From: CAYSCZ01 sp051155775
Lineage (GTDB): Bacteria > Bacteroidota > Bacteroidia > Cytophagales > Cyclobacteriaceae
Direction of reading: 5' to 3'
Length of the DNA stretch: 64,000 nt
Assembly: GCA_051155775.1 (NCBI GenBank)
Contig: DAXETV010000009.1
Span: 1-64,000, forward strand
Part shown: piece by piece, positions 35,971-43,961 of the stretch
Numbering within the stretch: the first letter of the stretch is position 1
How the letters are laid out: each line of letters starts with the position of its first letter
The notes under the pieces: generated by a model
What the model was told of the DNA's origin: nothing
Database searches by the model: none
The model's input: only the letters and a program-made list of their open reading frames with translations
Made by a program: the position numbers and the translations under genes

Positions 35971-38109
35971 TTAGTTTTTTATTTTCAAATAATCAATTCC
36001 AAATACATGGTTTGTTGCTTTATCATTTTTGCCTGTAACCTCAACTTTCAAGGTATTCCAACCATTGTTAATGTCTATTCCCTTGATGTTTAGCTGAGTA
36101 ACCCTAATTTTTGGGGCATATCCATCGAATACGATGTTTTGGCTATCATTTATAGATAGGTCTACCTTTCCATAGTTTTTGGATTGCGTCAATTGCAATT
36201 CAACGTTGGCACCTGATATTGCTTGTGTACTTGAAAACCTTAGTAGCGCTACATCCCCTACCTGAGCATCCCACCATACCATGTGTGTATCCTCTTCCCA
36301 GTCCCAATTGGCATGACTTCTTGGAAACATTTTACCCCTGTCAAGACGTACCAGCTCCATCTTCTCACCCTGTATGCTTAGGTTGACCATTTCAAAAGTT
36401 GAAAGCAAACGCTCATCTGGGGCAAATCTTACCTTTTTTTTCACCTGAGCTACCTCAAACGTATGTTGCACTTGCGCGGATGGTTTCACATAGTAAAAGG
36501 TGGTTGGTGCATAATCGATACTTGTTTGGGTCCAATGCCAAAGCTCCATATCCATTTGAAGTTTCTGATCAAAGGGAATCTTATCCAGGGCTCTGAATCT
36601 TATGTTAACGGCAGTGCCTTTTTCCAGATTCCCTGACCCATCTGGTTGTGCAATAAAGGGATGTTCAAAAAATTCCGGCCGGCTCCAGGCATATCCGTAG
36701 TAGTCTTCAGTACCCGTTCCAAAATGTGAGGGGAAGTCCTCACCGTCTACATAGATTTTTTCGTCACCTTCGCCCCACCAGGCCGCTTTGTTGTTATACA
36801 AGGTGATCAAATCCCCGACGTAAACCCCCTGGCCTTGGATGGTTACAAAATTCAAATCTTCCGGGTCATCACCGCCTCCTGTTGGTTTATCATACCATTG
36901 TTTCCAGGTACCACTGAAGTACATGCTACGTTCGTCCCAGTGCCAGTCACCTGTATAGATTTCTAAGTCAGATATGGTAACGTCCTGTTCGCCATGGTTG
37001 GTGACTTCAATGACAGCCTCCTTACGAAAAGGCATAGGCCAAAATGCAGCCATGGTGCCATCGTAAAATACTTTACTATAGTAGGTTTCATAAGGATTGA
37101 TCTCGTACCCGGTACCGAAAAAGTCACCTACAGGCATAGTGATCGTTTTATTCCCATCAAAGGAGATGGAAATAATCGTGGAACGCAGCGCCTGAGATTG
37201 GTTTTGCGCCTGCAACTTCATGGAAAAGGATTTGATCTGCCTTTCGCCTACCAATTTTAATTCAAAGCTTTCCGACACATTCAATTTCCTGAGTTTCATA
37301 GTTTCTTCAGCAGGCTCAGTAAAAAATTCAGAATAAGGATCATGCAATGCCGTCTGGGCTGCATAAATTTCAGGAAGATATTGGTGTAATGTGTTAGTAT
37401 TAAATGATTCCACCGATATCCCTTCCACAAACTGCCGGTAATTGATATTGTAGTAGATCGCAACGCTTTCTTCCAGAATTTCACCAGCTTCATTTTCTTT
37501 TATACCCTCTCCCTGGTAGGTTATTTTGCATGAATTATAAGGAATGGGTAAATATAAATTATGACCCCTTCGTTTATACACGGTAGTCTTTGAAATGGAA
37601 GCGGAAAGTGGACGCTCCGCCAAAATTCCACCGCTCATTACATCGTAAGCGCTCCCTTCAATAATGGGATTTTCAGACCCGTCTATATAGATCCTCAATG
37701 TTCCGTCTCCTGCACCTTCACCGGCAAAGGTCATCCACCAGCGCACGATGGCACCCGGTTGCCTGCTGTCGAACATTACCCACTCTGAACCATTTTCCGT
37801 GGTTTCTTTACGTAAAAAATTGGTTCTGTCCTGGTTGGCAAACCAGTTTTTGACACCCGGAGTATCCGCCAGACGATCGTAACTACTGAATTGTTTCGTT
37901 TCAAAATCATAAAAAGGAAATCTTGCCAAACTTTCCCGGTTAGTCATTTCTTCCAGCAAGGTAGCCATGGTTACATCTTTTGGTTTTTCCTGGCAGCTAT
38001 TAGATAAAAATATCAGAATAATTGATATTGCGATTAACCTTAAACTACTGATAGGTTTTAAGGTATATGGCACTAAATATTTATCAAGTGGTTCAATTAG
38101 GCAAATCAT
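35971..38109 (-). CDS. Large GH172 (DUF2961) glycoside hydrolase, lipoprotein
   Basis: This 712-residue protein has a lipoprotein signal ending FLSNSC (Cys39). The n-region is unusually long, and a GTG at 38073 would give a more normal signal. The DUF2961 core spans about 70-580, with GTGTEDYYGYAW at 464-475 and the likely catalytic Glu468. Residues about 590-712 form a beta-rich C-terminal domain (MVWWDAQVGD, KNYGKVDLSIN, LKVEVTGKND) that distantly resembles the C-terminal domain of the 4013-5491 and 2256-4016 proteins. Known GH172 activities concern D-fructo- and D-arabinofuranosides. The gene is divergent from lacI and followed by a sulfatase gene. Confidence 0.85.
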   Translation of the reverse strand: MICLIEPLDKYLVPYTLKPISSLRLIAISIILIFLSNSCQEKPKDVTMATLLEEMTNRESLARFPFYDFETKQFSSYDRLADTPGVKNWFANQDRTNFLRKETTENGSEWVMFDSRQPGAIVRWWMTFAGEGAGDGTLRIYIDGSENPIIEGSAYDVMSGGILAERPLSASISKTTVYKRRGHNLYLPIPYNSCKITYQGEGIKENEAGEILEESVAIYYNINYRQFVEGISVESFNTNTLHQYLPEIYAAQTALHDPYSEFFTEPAEETMKLRKLNVSESFELKLVGERQIKSFSMKLQAQNQSQALRSTIISISFDGNKTITMPVGDFFGTGYEINPYETYYSKVFYDGTMAAFWPMPFRKEAVIEVTNHGEQDVTISDLEIYTGDWHWDERSMYFSGTWKQWYDKPTGGGDDPEDLNFVTIQGQGVYVGDLITLYNNKAAWWGEGDEKIYVDGEDFPSHFGTGTEDYYGYAWSRPEFFEHPFIAQPDGSGNLEKGTAVNIRFRALDKIPFDQKLQMDMELWHWTQTSIDYAPTTFYYVKPSAQVQHTFEVAQVKKKVRFAPDERLLSTFEMVNLSIQGEKMELVRLDRGKMFPRSHANWDWEEDTHMVWWDAQVGDVALLRFSSTQAISGANVELQLTQSKNYGKVDLSINDSQNIVFDGYAPKIRVTQLNIKGIDINNGWNTLKVEVTGKNDKATNHVFGIDYLKIKN

Positions 38110-38161
38110 CGTTTGAAATGATTTTAAATTTTAACTGTATTTTATACAAATATATGTTTTC

Positions 38162-38177
38162 GCTTAATCCTTTAAGC
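38162..38177. promoter_or_regulatory. Inverted repeat in the GH172-lacI divergent region, possible operator
   Basis: GCTTAA-tcct-TTAAGC is a perfect 6-bp inverted repeat 29 bp upstream of the lacI start and 53 bp upstream of the GH172 start. It shares CTTTAAGC with the palindrome upstream of susC (23196-23209). This fits a site bound by the neighbouring LacI protein, but no binding data exist. Confidence 0.4.
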
Positions 38178-38205
38178 ATTAAATTACAAATGTATTTTTA
38201 ACAAT

Positions 38206-39207
38206 ATGCCCAAAAAAACATCAATAAGTGACATTGCCAAAGCTGCGGGTGTATCGATCGCTTCTGTATCTTATGTATTAAATGGCATGGAAAAGGAAAA
38301 GCGGGTTAGTCAACGGGTGGCAGAGAAGATCAGAGCCACCGCATCTTATTTGAACTATCAACCCAGTCATATTGCCCGAAGTTTACGGCAAGGTTCAACA
38401 AAAACCCTCGGCCTTGTGGTTGCAGACATTGCCAACGAATTCTTTGGTAACCTAGCCAAATCCATCGAAGTTGAGGCTTACAACAAAGGATACTCAGTTA
38501 TTTTCGGAAGCAGTGATGAAGACCCTGTGAAATCAAAAATGCTATCAACAGCACTAGTAAATCGACAGGTAGATGGTTTAATCATTACTCCGGTAGGTGA
38601 CCCCTATGAACATATGGAGAAACTCTCAAAACAACTTCCCCTGGTAATGGTCGACCGGTTTGTAAATAAAAAGGGTTTCAATTATGTAAAATTAGATAAC
38701 CTCAGTGCAACCTATGATGCAACCAAACACCTTTTCGAAAGTGGATATCGAAAAATCGGCATTATTGGGTATGATTCTCAACTTCTACATATCCTGGATC
38801 GCTATCAGGGATATATTGATGCCTTAAAAGAATTCCTCCCTGATAAAAAGCCAATCATCGGAACCGTCAGATATGATAACATCGCGAAAGATATTGCAAT
38901 GATCATGGATGAGTACATAAAGAATAACCTGATAGATTCTATCATATTCGCAACCAACTCTCTTACTGTTGGCGGACTATACTATTGTCAAAAAAATAAA
39001 GTTCTCGTGCCAGATCAATTGGCAATTATTGGCTTTGATGGCAATTATGCTTTTGATTTCTTTTATGCGCCACTCACTTATATCAAGCAACCGATTAAAG
39101 AAATGGGTATAGCGGCAGTGAATATTTTGCTAAAAAAAATGGGGCACCAGGTAGTCAGTGAGCAGAAAGAATTTCAGCATAAGCTAATTATTAGACAGTC
39201 AGCATAA
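38206..39207 (+). CDS. LacI-family transcriptional regulator
   Basis: This is a 333-residue regulator. The N-terminal helix-turn-helix and hinge (3-58) read ISDIAKAAGVSIASVSYVLNG, VAEKIRATASYLNYQPS, then ARSLRQGSTKTLGLVV. The periplasmic-binding-protein-like effector domain follows (IANEFFG, DGLIITP, GFDGNYAFDF). LacI regulators in Bacteroidota often sense a sugar released by a polysaccharide locus. It is divergent from the GH172-sulfatase pair and is the only classical PUL-type regulator in the window; no hybrid two-component system or SusR was seen. Confidence 0.93.
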   Translation: MPKKTSISDIAKAAGVSIASVSYVLNGMEKEKRVSQRVAEKIRATASYLNYQPSHIARSLRQGSTKTLGLVVADIANEFFGNLAKSIEVEAYNKGYSVIFGSSDEDPVKSKMLSTALVNRQVDGLIITPVGDPYEHMEKLSKQLPLVMVDRFVNKKGFNYVKLDNLSATYDATKHLFESGYRKIGIIGYDSQLLHILDRYQGYIDALKEFLPDKKPIIGTVRYDNIAKDIAMIMDEYIKNNLIDSIIFATNSLTVGGLYYCQKNKVLVPDQLAIIGFDGNYAFDFFYAPLTYIKQPIKEMGIAAVNILLKKMGHQVVSEQKEFQHKLIIRQSA

Positions 39208-39222
39208 TTTTTTTTCAGAAGT

Positions 39223-39236
39223 GCTTAAACGTTTAA
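39223..39236. promoter_or_regulatory. Palindrome TTAAACGTTTAA after lacI, LacI-type operator candidate
   Basis: The perfect 12-bp palindrome TTAAACGTTTAA (39225-39236), preceded by GC, has the central CG typical of LacI/GalR operators. It contains the half-site GCTTAAA seen upstream of susC. It lies 17 bp after the lacI stop and overlaps the end of the minus-strand gene at 39233, an odd place for an operator. It may instead be chance AT-rich symmetry. Confidence 0.35.
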
Positions 39237-39676
39237 TTAATATCTATGACTAGATTAATTGGAACTATACCAAATATCGGAATCAGGCCAGTGATTGATG
39301 GAAGGGAGCAGGGGATAAGAGAGTCTTTGGGATCCCAGACTTCCGAAATGGCTCTTTCAGTCAAGAAATTGATTGAGTCCAATGTGCGGACTCCTTCCGG
39401 AAACTTTGGAAGTTCAGAACTATCAATAATCATTGGGATTCTTTCCTGTTCTACTGTTGGTATTTTTTTGTCTTTTTTTTCGGCTTCTTGAGCTTCTTTG
39501 AGTTGTTGACTTAGATAGCACTTTCCGTTACAGGTAGACATTGGCTTCTCCTTATTTATACAAAGGACTTCTGAGATATATTCATAATTGACGAAATAAT
39601 CCATAAAATGCAATAGGGGTCTTATTTCAGCAAAACAGAAGACGATTAATATTCCTATGGCTATTTTTTGTCTCAT
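39233..39676 (-). CDS. Small membrane-anchored protein with a CNGKCYL motif
   Basis: This 147-residue protein has one N-terminal hydrophobic segment (IAIGILIVFCFAEI) and then a periplasmic part starting INKEKPMSTCNGKCYLSQQL. A C-x-GKC-x-L-x-QL motif followed by a Glu/Lys-rich stretch occurs in short proteins of Bacteroidota that I recall from metal-related neighbourhoods. The paired Cys may bind copper or form a disulfide. Its end overlaps the palindrome after lacI. A hairpin CCTAACC-12 nt-GGTTAGG (39688-39713) lies just upstream of its start and may be a regulatory site. Function unknown. Confidence 0.65.
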   Translation of the reverse strand: MRQKIAIGILIVFCFAEIRPLLHFMDYFVNYEYISEVLCINKEKPMSTCNGKCYLSQQLKEAQEAEKKDKKIPTVEQERIPMIIDSSELPKFPEGVRTLDSINFLTERAISEVWDPKDSLIPCSLPSITGLIPIFGIVPINLVIDIN

Positions 39677-39777
39677 TCTAATTATGTCCTAACCTTTTGC
39701 TAATATGGTTAGGCGAGGATTTCGAAGCTCATTTATGTGTGTGATAATGACAGTTACATATAGTCTTATGTGAGGTT

Positions 39778-41046
39778 TTAGGTGACCTGGTTTTTTTTGG
39801 AAATTTTCAGGCGTTTGATCAATCTTTCTATGGTCAGACCCTGAACCAGGATAGAAAAGACTACGATCATATAAGTCATAGTCACAATTAGCGCTTTGTA
39901 TTCAAAAGATGGGAGTGATAGAGCCAGCGCCACGGATATCCCTCCACGAAGGCCTCCCCACGTTAGTATGTAAGCAGTTCCCTTGACAAAGTTATCGGTT
40001 TTATTTAATCCAAATAAAATTATGGGTGTACCGACACTAACATAGCGTGTCGATAAACCAATTATAATGGCTAGAAATCCCGCCAGCGTATAATTTAAAT
40101 TGAATGGAATAATTAAAATCTCGAAACCTATCAAGATAAACAAAATAGCATTAAGTGCTTCGTCTAAAAGATGCCAGAATTTATAAACATAATCTCCGGT
40201 GATCTTCTTCATATATTCAGCTTTTCCTTCTCTGCCGATCACCAGGCCAAGGACTACCATGACCAGTGGGCCTGAAACGTGTATGGCTGCGGCTAATTGG
40301 CTGCCAGCCATGACTAAAGCCAGTGTAATTAATACTTCCAGCTCTACATGTTCATTTTCAACATACTTTAATATTAACAAGCCAATATATCCGAAAATCA
40401 ATCCCAGAAGAATACCACCGATCACCTCCTGCCCAAACAAAAGGGCAACGCCGCCGGGTGTGACATGCTCTACACCCGCCTCTGAAATTTCCAATATGGT
40501 TAAAAATACAACAACACCAAGACCGTCATTGAACAATGATTCACCCTCTATTTTGATCTGTAAGTTTTTAGATAAGTTGATCTTTTTAACAATAGCCAAT
40601 ACTGCTATGGGATCCGTCGGGGAAATTAATGCACCAAACAATAAGCAATAAATATATTCTACATTCAACCCTATCAAAGGCAGAACATAAAAGGTAATGG
40701 TGCCAACGATAAATGTTGACATCAAAGTACCCATAGTTGCCAGAGCTAGTACAGTCCATTTTTCCTGAAATAGTGCAGAGTAATTAACATTAATAGCTCC
40801 TGCAAATAGCAAGAAACTAAGCATGATGTTTAAGAGGACCTCGGAGAAATCGAAATTATTTAGGATTTGGGCAGCCTCTATCCTTATTGCCGGAAAAAAA
40901 TAACCCAGTCCTACAATGCTTAAGGAAATCAATAGTGAAAGGATCATCAATCCGATGGTAGAAGGCAGCTTTAAAAACCGTATATTAAGGAATGTGAAAA
41001 ACGCTGAAAGAAAGATCAGTATTGCAATAATATCAAGCGCACTCAC
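39778..41046 (-). CDS. nhaP: Na+(K+)/H+ antiporter of the CPA1 (NhaP) family
   Basis: This 422-residue inner-membrane protein has about 12 hydrophobic segments. The ALISPTDPIAVLAI block and the ESLFNDGLGVVVF motif with its Asn-Asp pair are the ion-binding core of CPA1 exchangers. It exchanges Na+ or K+ for protons, for pH and salt balance. The start codon is GTG at 41046, three bases after the stop of the vWA gene, within the sequence AAGGAGTGAGTG, so the ribosome site overlaps the upstream gene's end. Translational coupling with the vWA gene is likely. Confidence 0.88.
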   Translation of the reverse strand: MSALDIIAILIFLSAFFTFLNIRFLKLPSTIGLMILSLLISLSIVGLGYFFPAIRIEAAQILNNFDFSEVLLNIMLSFLLFAGAINVNYSALFQEKWTVLALATMGTLMSTFIVGTITFYVLPLIGLNVEYIYCLLFGALISPTDPIAVLAIVKKINLSKNLQIKIEGESLFNDGLGVVVFLTILEISEAGVEHVTPGGVALLFGQEVIGGILLGLIFGYIGLLILKYVENEHVELEVLITLALVMAGSQLAAAIHVSGPLVMVVLGLVIGREGKAEYMKKITGDYVYKFWHLLDEALNAILFILIGFEILIIPFNLNYTLAGFLAIIIGLSTRYVSVGTPIILFGLNKTDNFVKGTAYILTWGGLRGGISVALALSLPSFEYKALIVTMTYMIVVFSILVQGLTIERLIKRLKISKKNQVT

Positions 41047-41049
41047 TCC

Positions 41050-41829
41050 TTATTGATTTTTAATGTTAAGTAATCCATTTGATTGTGCTTGTTTTAACCA
41101 ATATGGGTATTCGTCCATAATCAATTCATAAAATTCACTATCAGTAAGATCACTGGGGTTGGTGACATTAGTGTATCCGGCATTATCTACAAACCTGTTT
41201 TTCATTAAATCCAACTTCTGAAGAAAGGAATAGTCTTCTGCAAAAGGTTTCTTAAGCCAGGCCCAAAAACCTTTTCCCATTTCTTTGGCGGTTACCCCAA
41301 GGGTAATGAATTGCCAAAAACAGGGCTCATACGATGACTCAACGATCTGCTCTACAGTTTCTTTTATATTAATTGTTTCACCATTGGTCACGAACAATAC
41401 GAAAACCGGATAGTCAGAACTAAAGACTTCTTTTTGTGCGATATCCCGTTTGAAATAATGCGCTCGAATGAGCCTGATAATTTCAGGGTAATTAGAGTGA
41501 TCACCAAGCTTGTAAATATCTATCGATTCATTAATTAAGTTTCGAACATTTGACATGTCCATAGCCCCGAGAAAATGTGCTTTCTCTGCAAATAAAAAGA
41601 TGTCCAGTTGCTTATCAATATCCAGTAAGTGACCAAGCGCTAAAAACCTCTCAGCAAATTCCTGTGCTTTGCCCGACTCGAGATAAGGCACCATTGATTC
41701 TGAAACATCCAGGCATAAAATAACCTGACAGGAGTTTTTGACAAGGTTATATTCTTTAATGGCTACCTCGGCATTTGACTCATGTTGGTGAATTATTTTT
41801 TCCAGATTTGGTTGAGATACCGAAGCCAT
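41050..41829 (-). CDS. TerF/TerY-like von Willebrand factor A domain protein
   Basis: This is a 259-residue soluble protein. The metal-ion-dependent adhesion site is D41-V-S43-E-S45 (CLDVSESM), followed by LDIFLFAEKAH. The C-terminal layout (PVFVLFVTNGET, EPCFWQFITLG, LDLMKNRFVDNAGYTNV, FYELIMDEYPYWLKQA) is that of the vWA domain found with Ter-type stress proteins. No terD or terC gene is nearby. Tight linkage to the antiporter gene suggests a shared stress or ion-homeostasis role, which is inference. Confidence 0.8.
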   Translation of the reverse strand: MASVSQPNLEKIIHQHESNAEVAIKEYNLVKNSCQVILCLDVSESMVPYLESGKAQEFAERFLALGHLLDIDKQLDIFLFAEKAHFLGAMDMSNVRNLINESIDIYKLGDHSNYPEIIRLIRAHYFKRDIAQKEVFSSDYPVFVLFVTNGETINIKETVEQIVESSYEPCFWQFITLGVTAKEMGKGFWAWLKKPFAEDYSFLQKLDLMKNRFVDNAGYTNVTNPSDLTDSEFYELIMDEYPYWLKQAQSNGLLNIKNQ

Positions 41830-41960
41830 AACATTAAAAATTTTATAGTGTATAAATTTCTATTATATGTTTTTTCAATGTAATGATAGATATCATTTTC
41901 AGAAAATGACTTTTAATTTAAAAATATAATTCTATTAATCTGTTTAAGTGCTATCTGATG

Positions 41961-42728
41961 TTAATTAATATCGATTTTTTTCATTAAGGCTTTTCGTTTT
42001 TTATCTCTTAACACACTAAATGAAGGCATAACAATCGCATAACTCAAATAAAACATACCGGAAATTCTGAAGGAGATGGTACCTCCCCCACCAACATCGA
42101 AATAGGCAATTAATGCAGAAAGGAGCGTTATAGTAGCACTGAGTAAATTATCATAGATATAAGTCCTGGTTTCAAATATTTCCAAATGATTCAGTTCCAA
42201 AGATTTTTTTTTGTTTAATGCAATCCAATACATAAAACTGACAGTAAGAAAAACCAAAGCACCTCCCAAACCATAAATGGTCATAAGTTGGGTTGTATCT
42301 TGGGGAGAAATGGTAACGGTGTAGAGATGGTCGAATACTTCTCTATCGCGACAGGCCAGTGCATAAAAAAGGTCGAATAATACCTGAAATAAAAATTTTA
42401 GAGGATACACATAAAATAGCACTAAAAATAAAAGCAAGGTATTTACCGCTACTATGCCGGCATCTTTTAGACCATAGCGAATAAAGAACACATAATGTTG
42501 ATACCAGATAAGCATCAACAAGGTAATAGTGGCAGCAAATGGGAAGAAATTTCTAAGAAATCCCTTTAATTGATCAAATGTCTGTGGTACGTCTGAGGAT
42601 ATCAGTAAAAGGGCTATTGCCAGTGCAAATACGCCATCACTAACAGCTTCTATCCGGGTGTTATCCAAGCCTCTCAATCTAAATTTGGTGTGGCTCCGGG
42701 CTGTTTTCTTCAGTTCTTCCCTTAACAT
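41961..42728 (-). CDS. TMEM175-like (DUF1211) potassium channel protein
   Basis: This 255-residue membrane protein has about six hydrophobic segments. The first carries RIEAVSDGVFALAIALLLI, close to the family signature R-x3-FSDGVFAIAITLL, with Val in place of Phe. Bacterial TMEM175 homologues are tetrameric K+ leak channels. The gene lies 131 bp upstream of the vWA gene and 20 bp after purM on the same strand. Its grouping with the antiporter may reflect ion homeostasis. Confidence 0.8.
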   Translation of the reverse strand: MLREELKKTARSHTKFRLRGLDNTRIEAVSDGVFALAIALLLISSDVPQTFDQLKGFLRNFFPFAATITLLMLIWYQHYVFFIRYGLKDAGIVAVNTLLLFLVLFYVYPLKFLFQVLFDLFYALACRDREVFDHLYTVTISPQDTTQLMTIYGLGGALVFLTVSFMYWIALNKKKSLELNHLEIFETRTYIYDNLLSATITLLSALIAYFDVGGGGTISFRISGMFYLSYAIVMPSFSVLRDKKRKALMKKIDIN

Positions 42729-42748
42729 GGCTGATTTATAATGGATTA

Positions 42749-43915
42749 TCAGAAATAAATATAATGTCCGTATGGGGAAATAATTTCAACAGTTGATTGC
42801 CTGGCCTCTTCAACATGCCCGACGATTTTTGCTTCCACATTAAAAGATTGAGAAATGTCAATAACCTCTTGCGCATACTTTTTTTCCATGTATAACTCTA
42901 AACGATGGCCCATATTAAAGACCCGATACATTTCTCTCCAGTCTGCTTTGCTCTGCTCCTGTATATACTTAAACAATGGAGGGATATCAAACATATTATC
43001 CTTTACCACCTTCAGGTATTTAATAAAATTGAGCACTTTCGTCTGTGCACCGCCACTACAGTGAATCATACCATGTATATTTCTTCTATGTACTTTGAGA
43101 ATTTCACTTATGACAGGCGCGTATGTCCTCGTCGGAGATAGTACCAACTGTCCCATATCCAAACCTAAACCAGATGGTTTACTGGTGAGGTTAAACCCGC
43201 CTGAATAAACCATATCCTGTGGCATTAAAGGATCAAAGCTTTCTGGATAATCCCTGGCATATGAATTTTTAAAAATATCATGTCTAGCAGAAGTAAGGCC
43301 ATTACTACCCATACCCCCATTATAGCGATCTTCGTAAGTGGCCTTTCCAAATGATGATAATCCAATTACAACATCCCCCGGCTGTATAGCATCATTGCTA
43401 ATCACTTCAGATTTTTTTATCCTGGCTGTTACCGTGCTATCAACCACGATAGTTCTTACCAGGTCCCCGATATCAGCAGTTTCCCCTCCGGTTGAATAGA
43501 TGCTTACACCATTAGCCCTAAGCATTTGAAGCACTTCCTCAGTCCCTTCAATTATTGATTTAATTACTTCACCAGGTATTAAATGCTTATTTCGGCCTAT
43601 GGTAGAGGATAATAGAATATTTTCGGTTACTCCAACACAAAGGAGGTCATCAGTATTCATCACTATTGCATCCTGAGCTATACCTTTCCATACTGATAGA
43701 TCGCCGGTCTCCTTCCAATATATATATGCCAGGGAGGACTTTGTTCCTGCCCCATCTGCATGCATGATGTTACAATAATCTTCATCCTGACCAATAATAT
43801 CAGGAACTATTTTACAAAACGCTTTTGGATAAAGGCCTTTATCAAGATTTTCAATGGCTTTATGCACATCGGACTTGGATGATGAAACACCTCTTTGGGA
43901 ATACTTATCTGACAT
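42749..43915 (-). CDS. purM: Phosphoribosylformylglycinamidine cyclo-ligase (AIR synthase)
   Basis: This 388-residue PurM-type enzyme makes 5-aminoimidazole ribonucleotide with ATP in purine synthesis. It begins YSQRGVSSSKSD, then HADGAGTKSSLAY (substrate loop), DAIVMNTDDLLCVGV (the conserved D-N/T-D-D motif of the PurM/ThiL superfamily) and the late IHCSGGAQTKVLNF. It is longer than the roughly 345 residues of E. coli PurM, in line with other Bacteroidota forms. It lies 46 bp downstream of the OmpA-like gene. Confidence 0.9.
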   Translation of the reverse strand: MSDKYSQRGVSSSKSDVHKAIENLDKGLYPKAFCKIVPDIIGQDEDYCNIMHADGAGTKSSLAYIYWKETGDLSVWKGIAQDAIVMNTDDLLCVGVTENILLSSTIGRNKHLIPGEVIKSIIEGTEEVLQMLRANGVSIYSTGGETADIGDLVRTIVVDSTVTARIKKSEVISNDAIQPGDVVIGLSSFGKATYEDRYNGGMGSNGLTSARHDIFKNSYARDYPESFDPLMPQDMVYSGGFNLTSKPSGLGLDMGQLVLSPTRTYAPVISEILKVHRRNIHGMIHCSGGAQTKVLNFIKYLKVVKDNMFDIPPLFKYIQEQSKADWREMYRVFNMGHRLELYMEKKYAQEVIDISQSFNVEAKIVGHVEEARQSTVEIISPYGHYIYF

Positions 43916-43961
43916 GATCTAAAAAATATCCCCAAAACTACTGATTCAGTAAAATCAGCAC

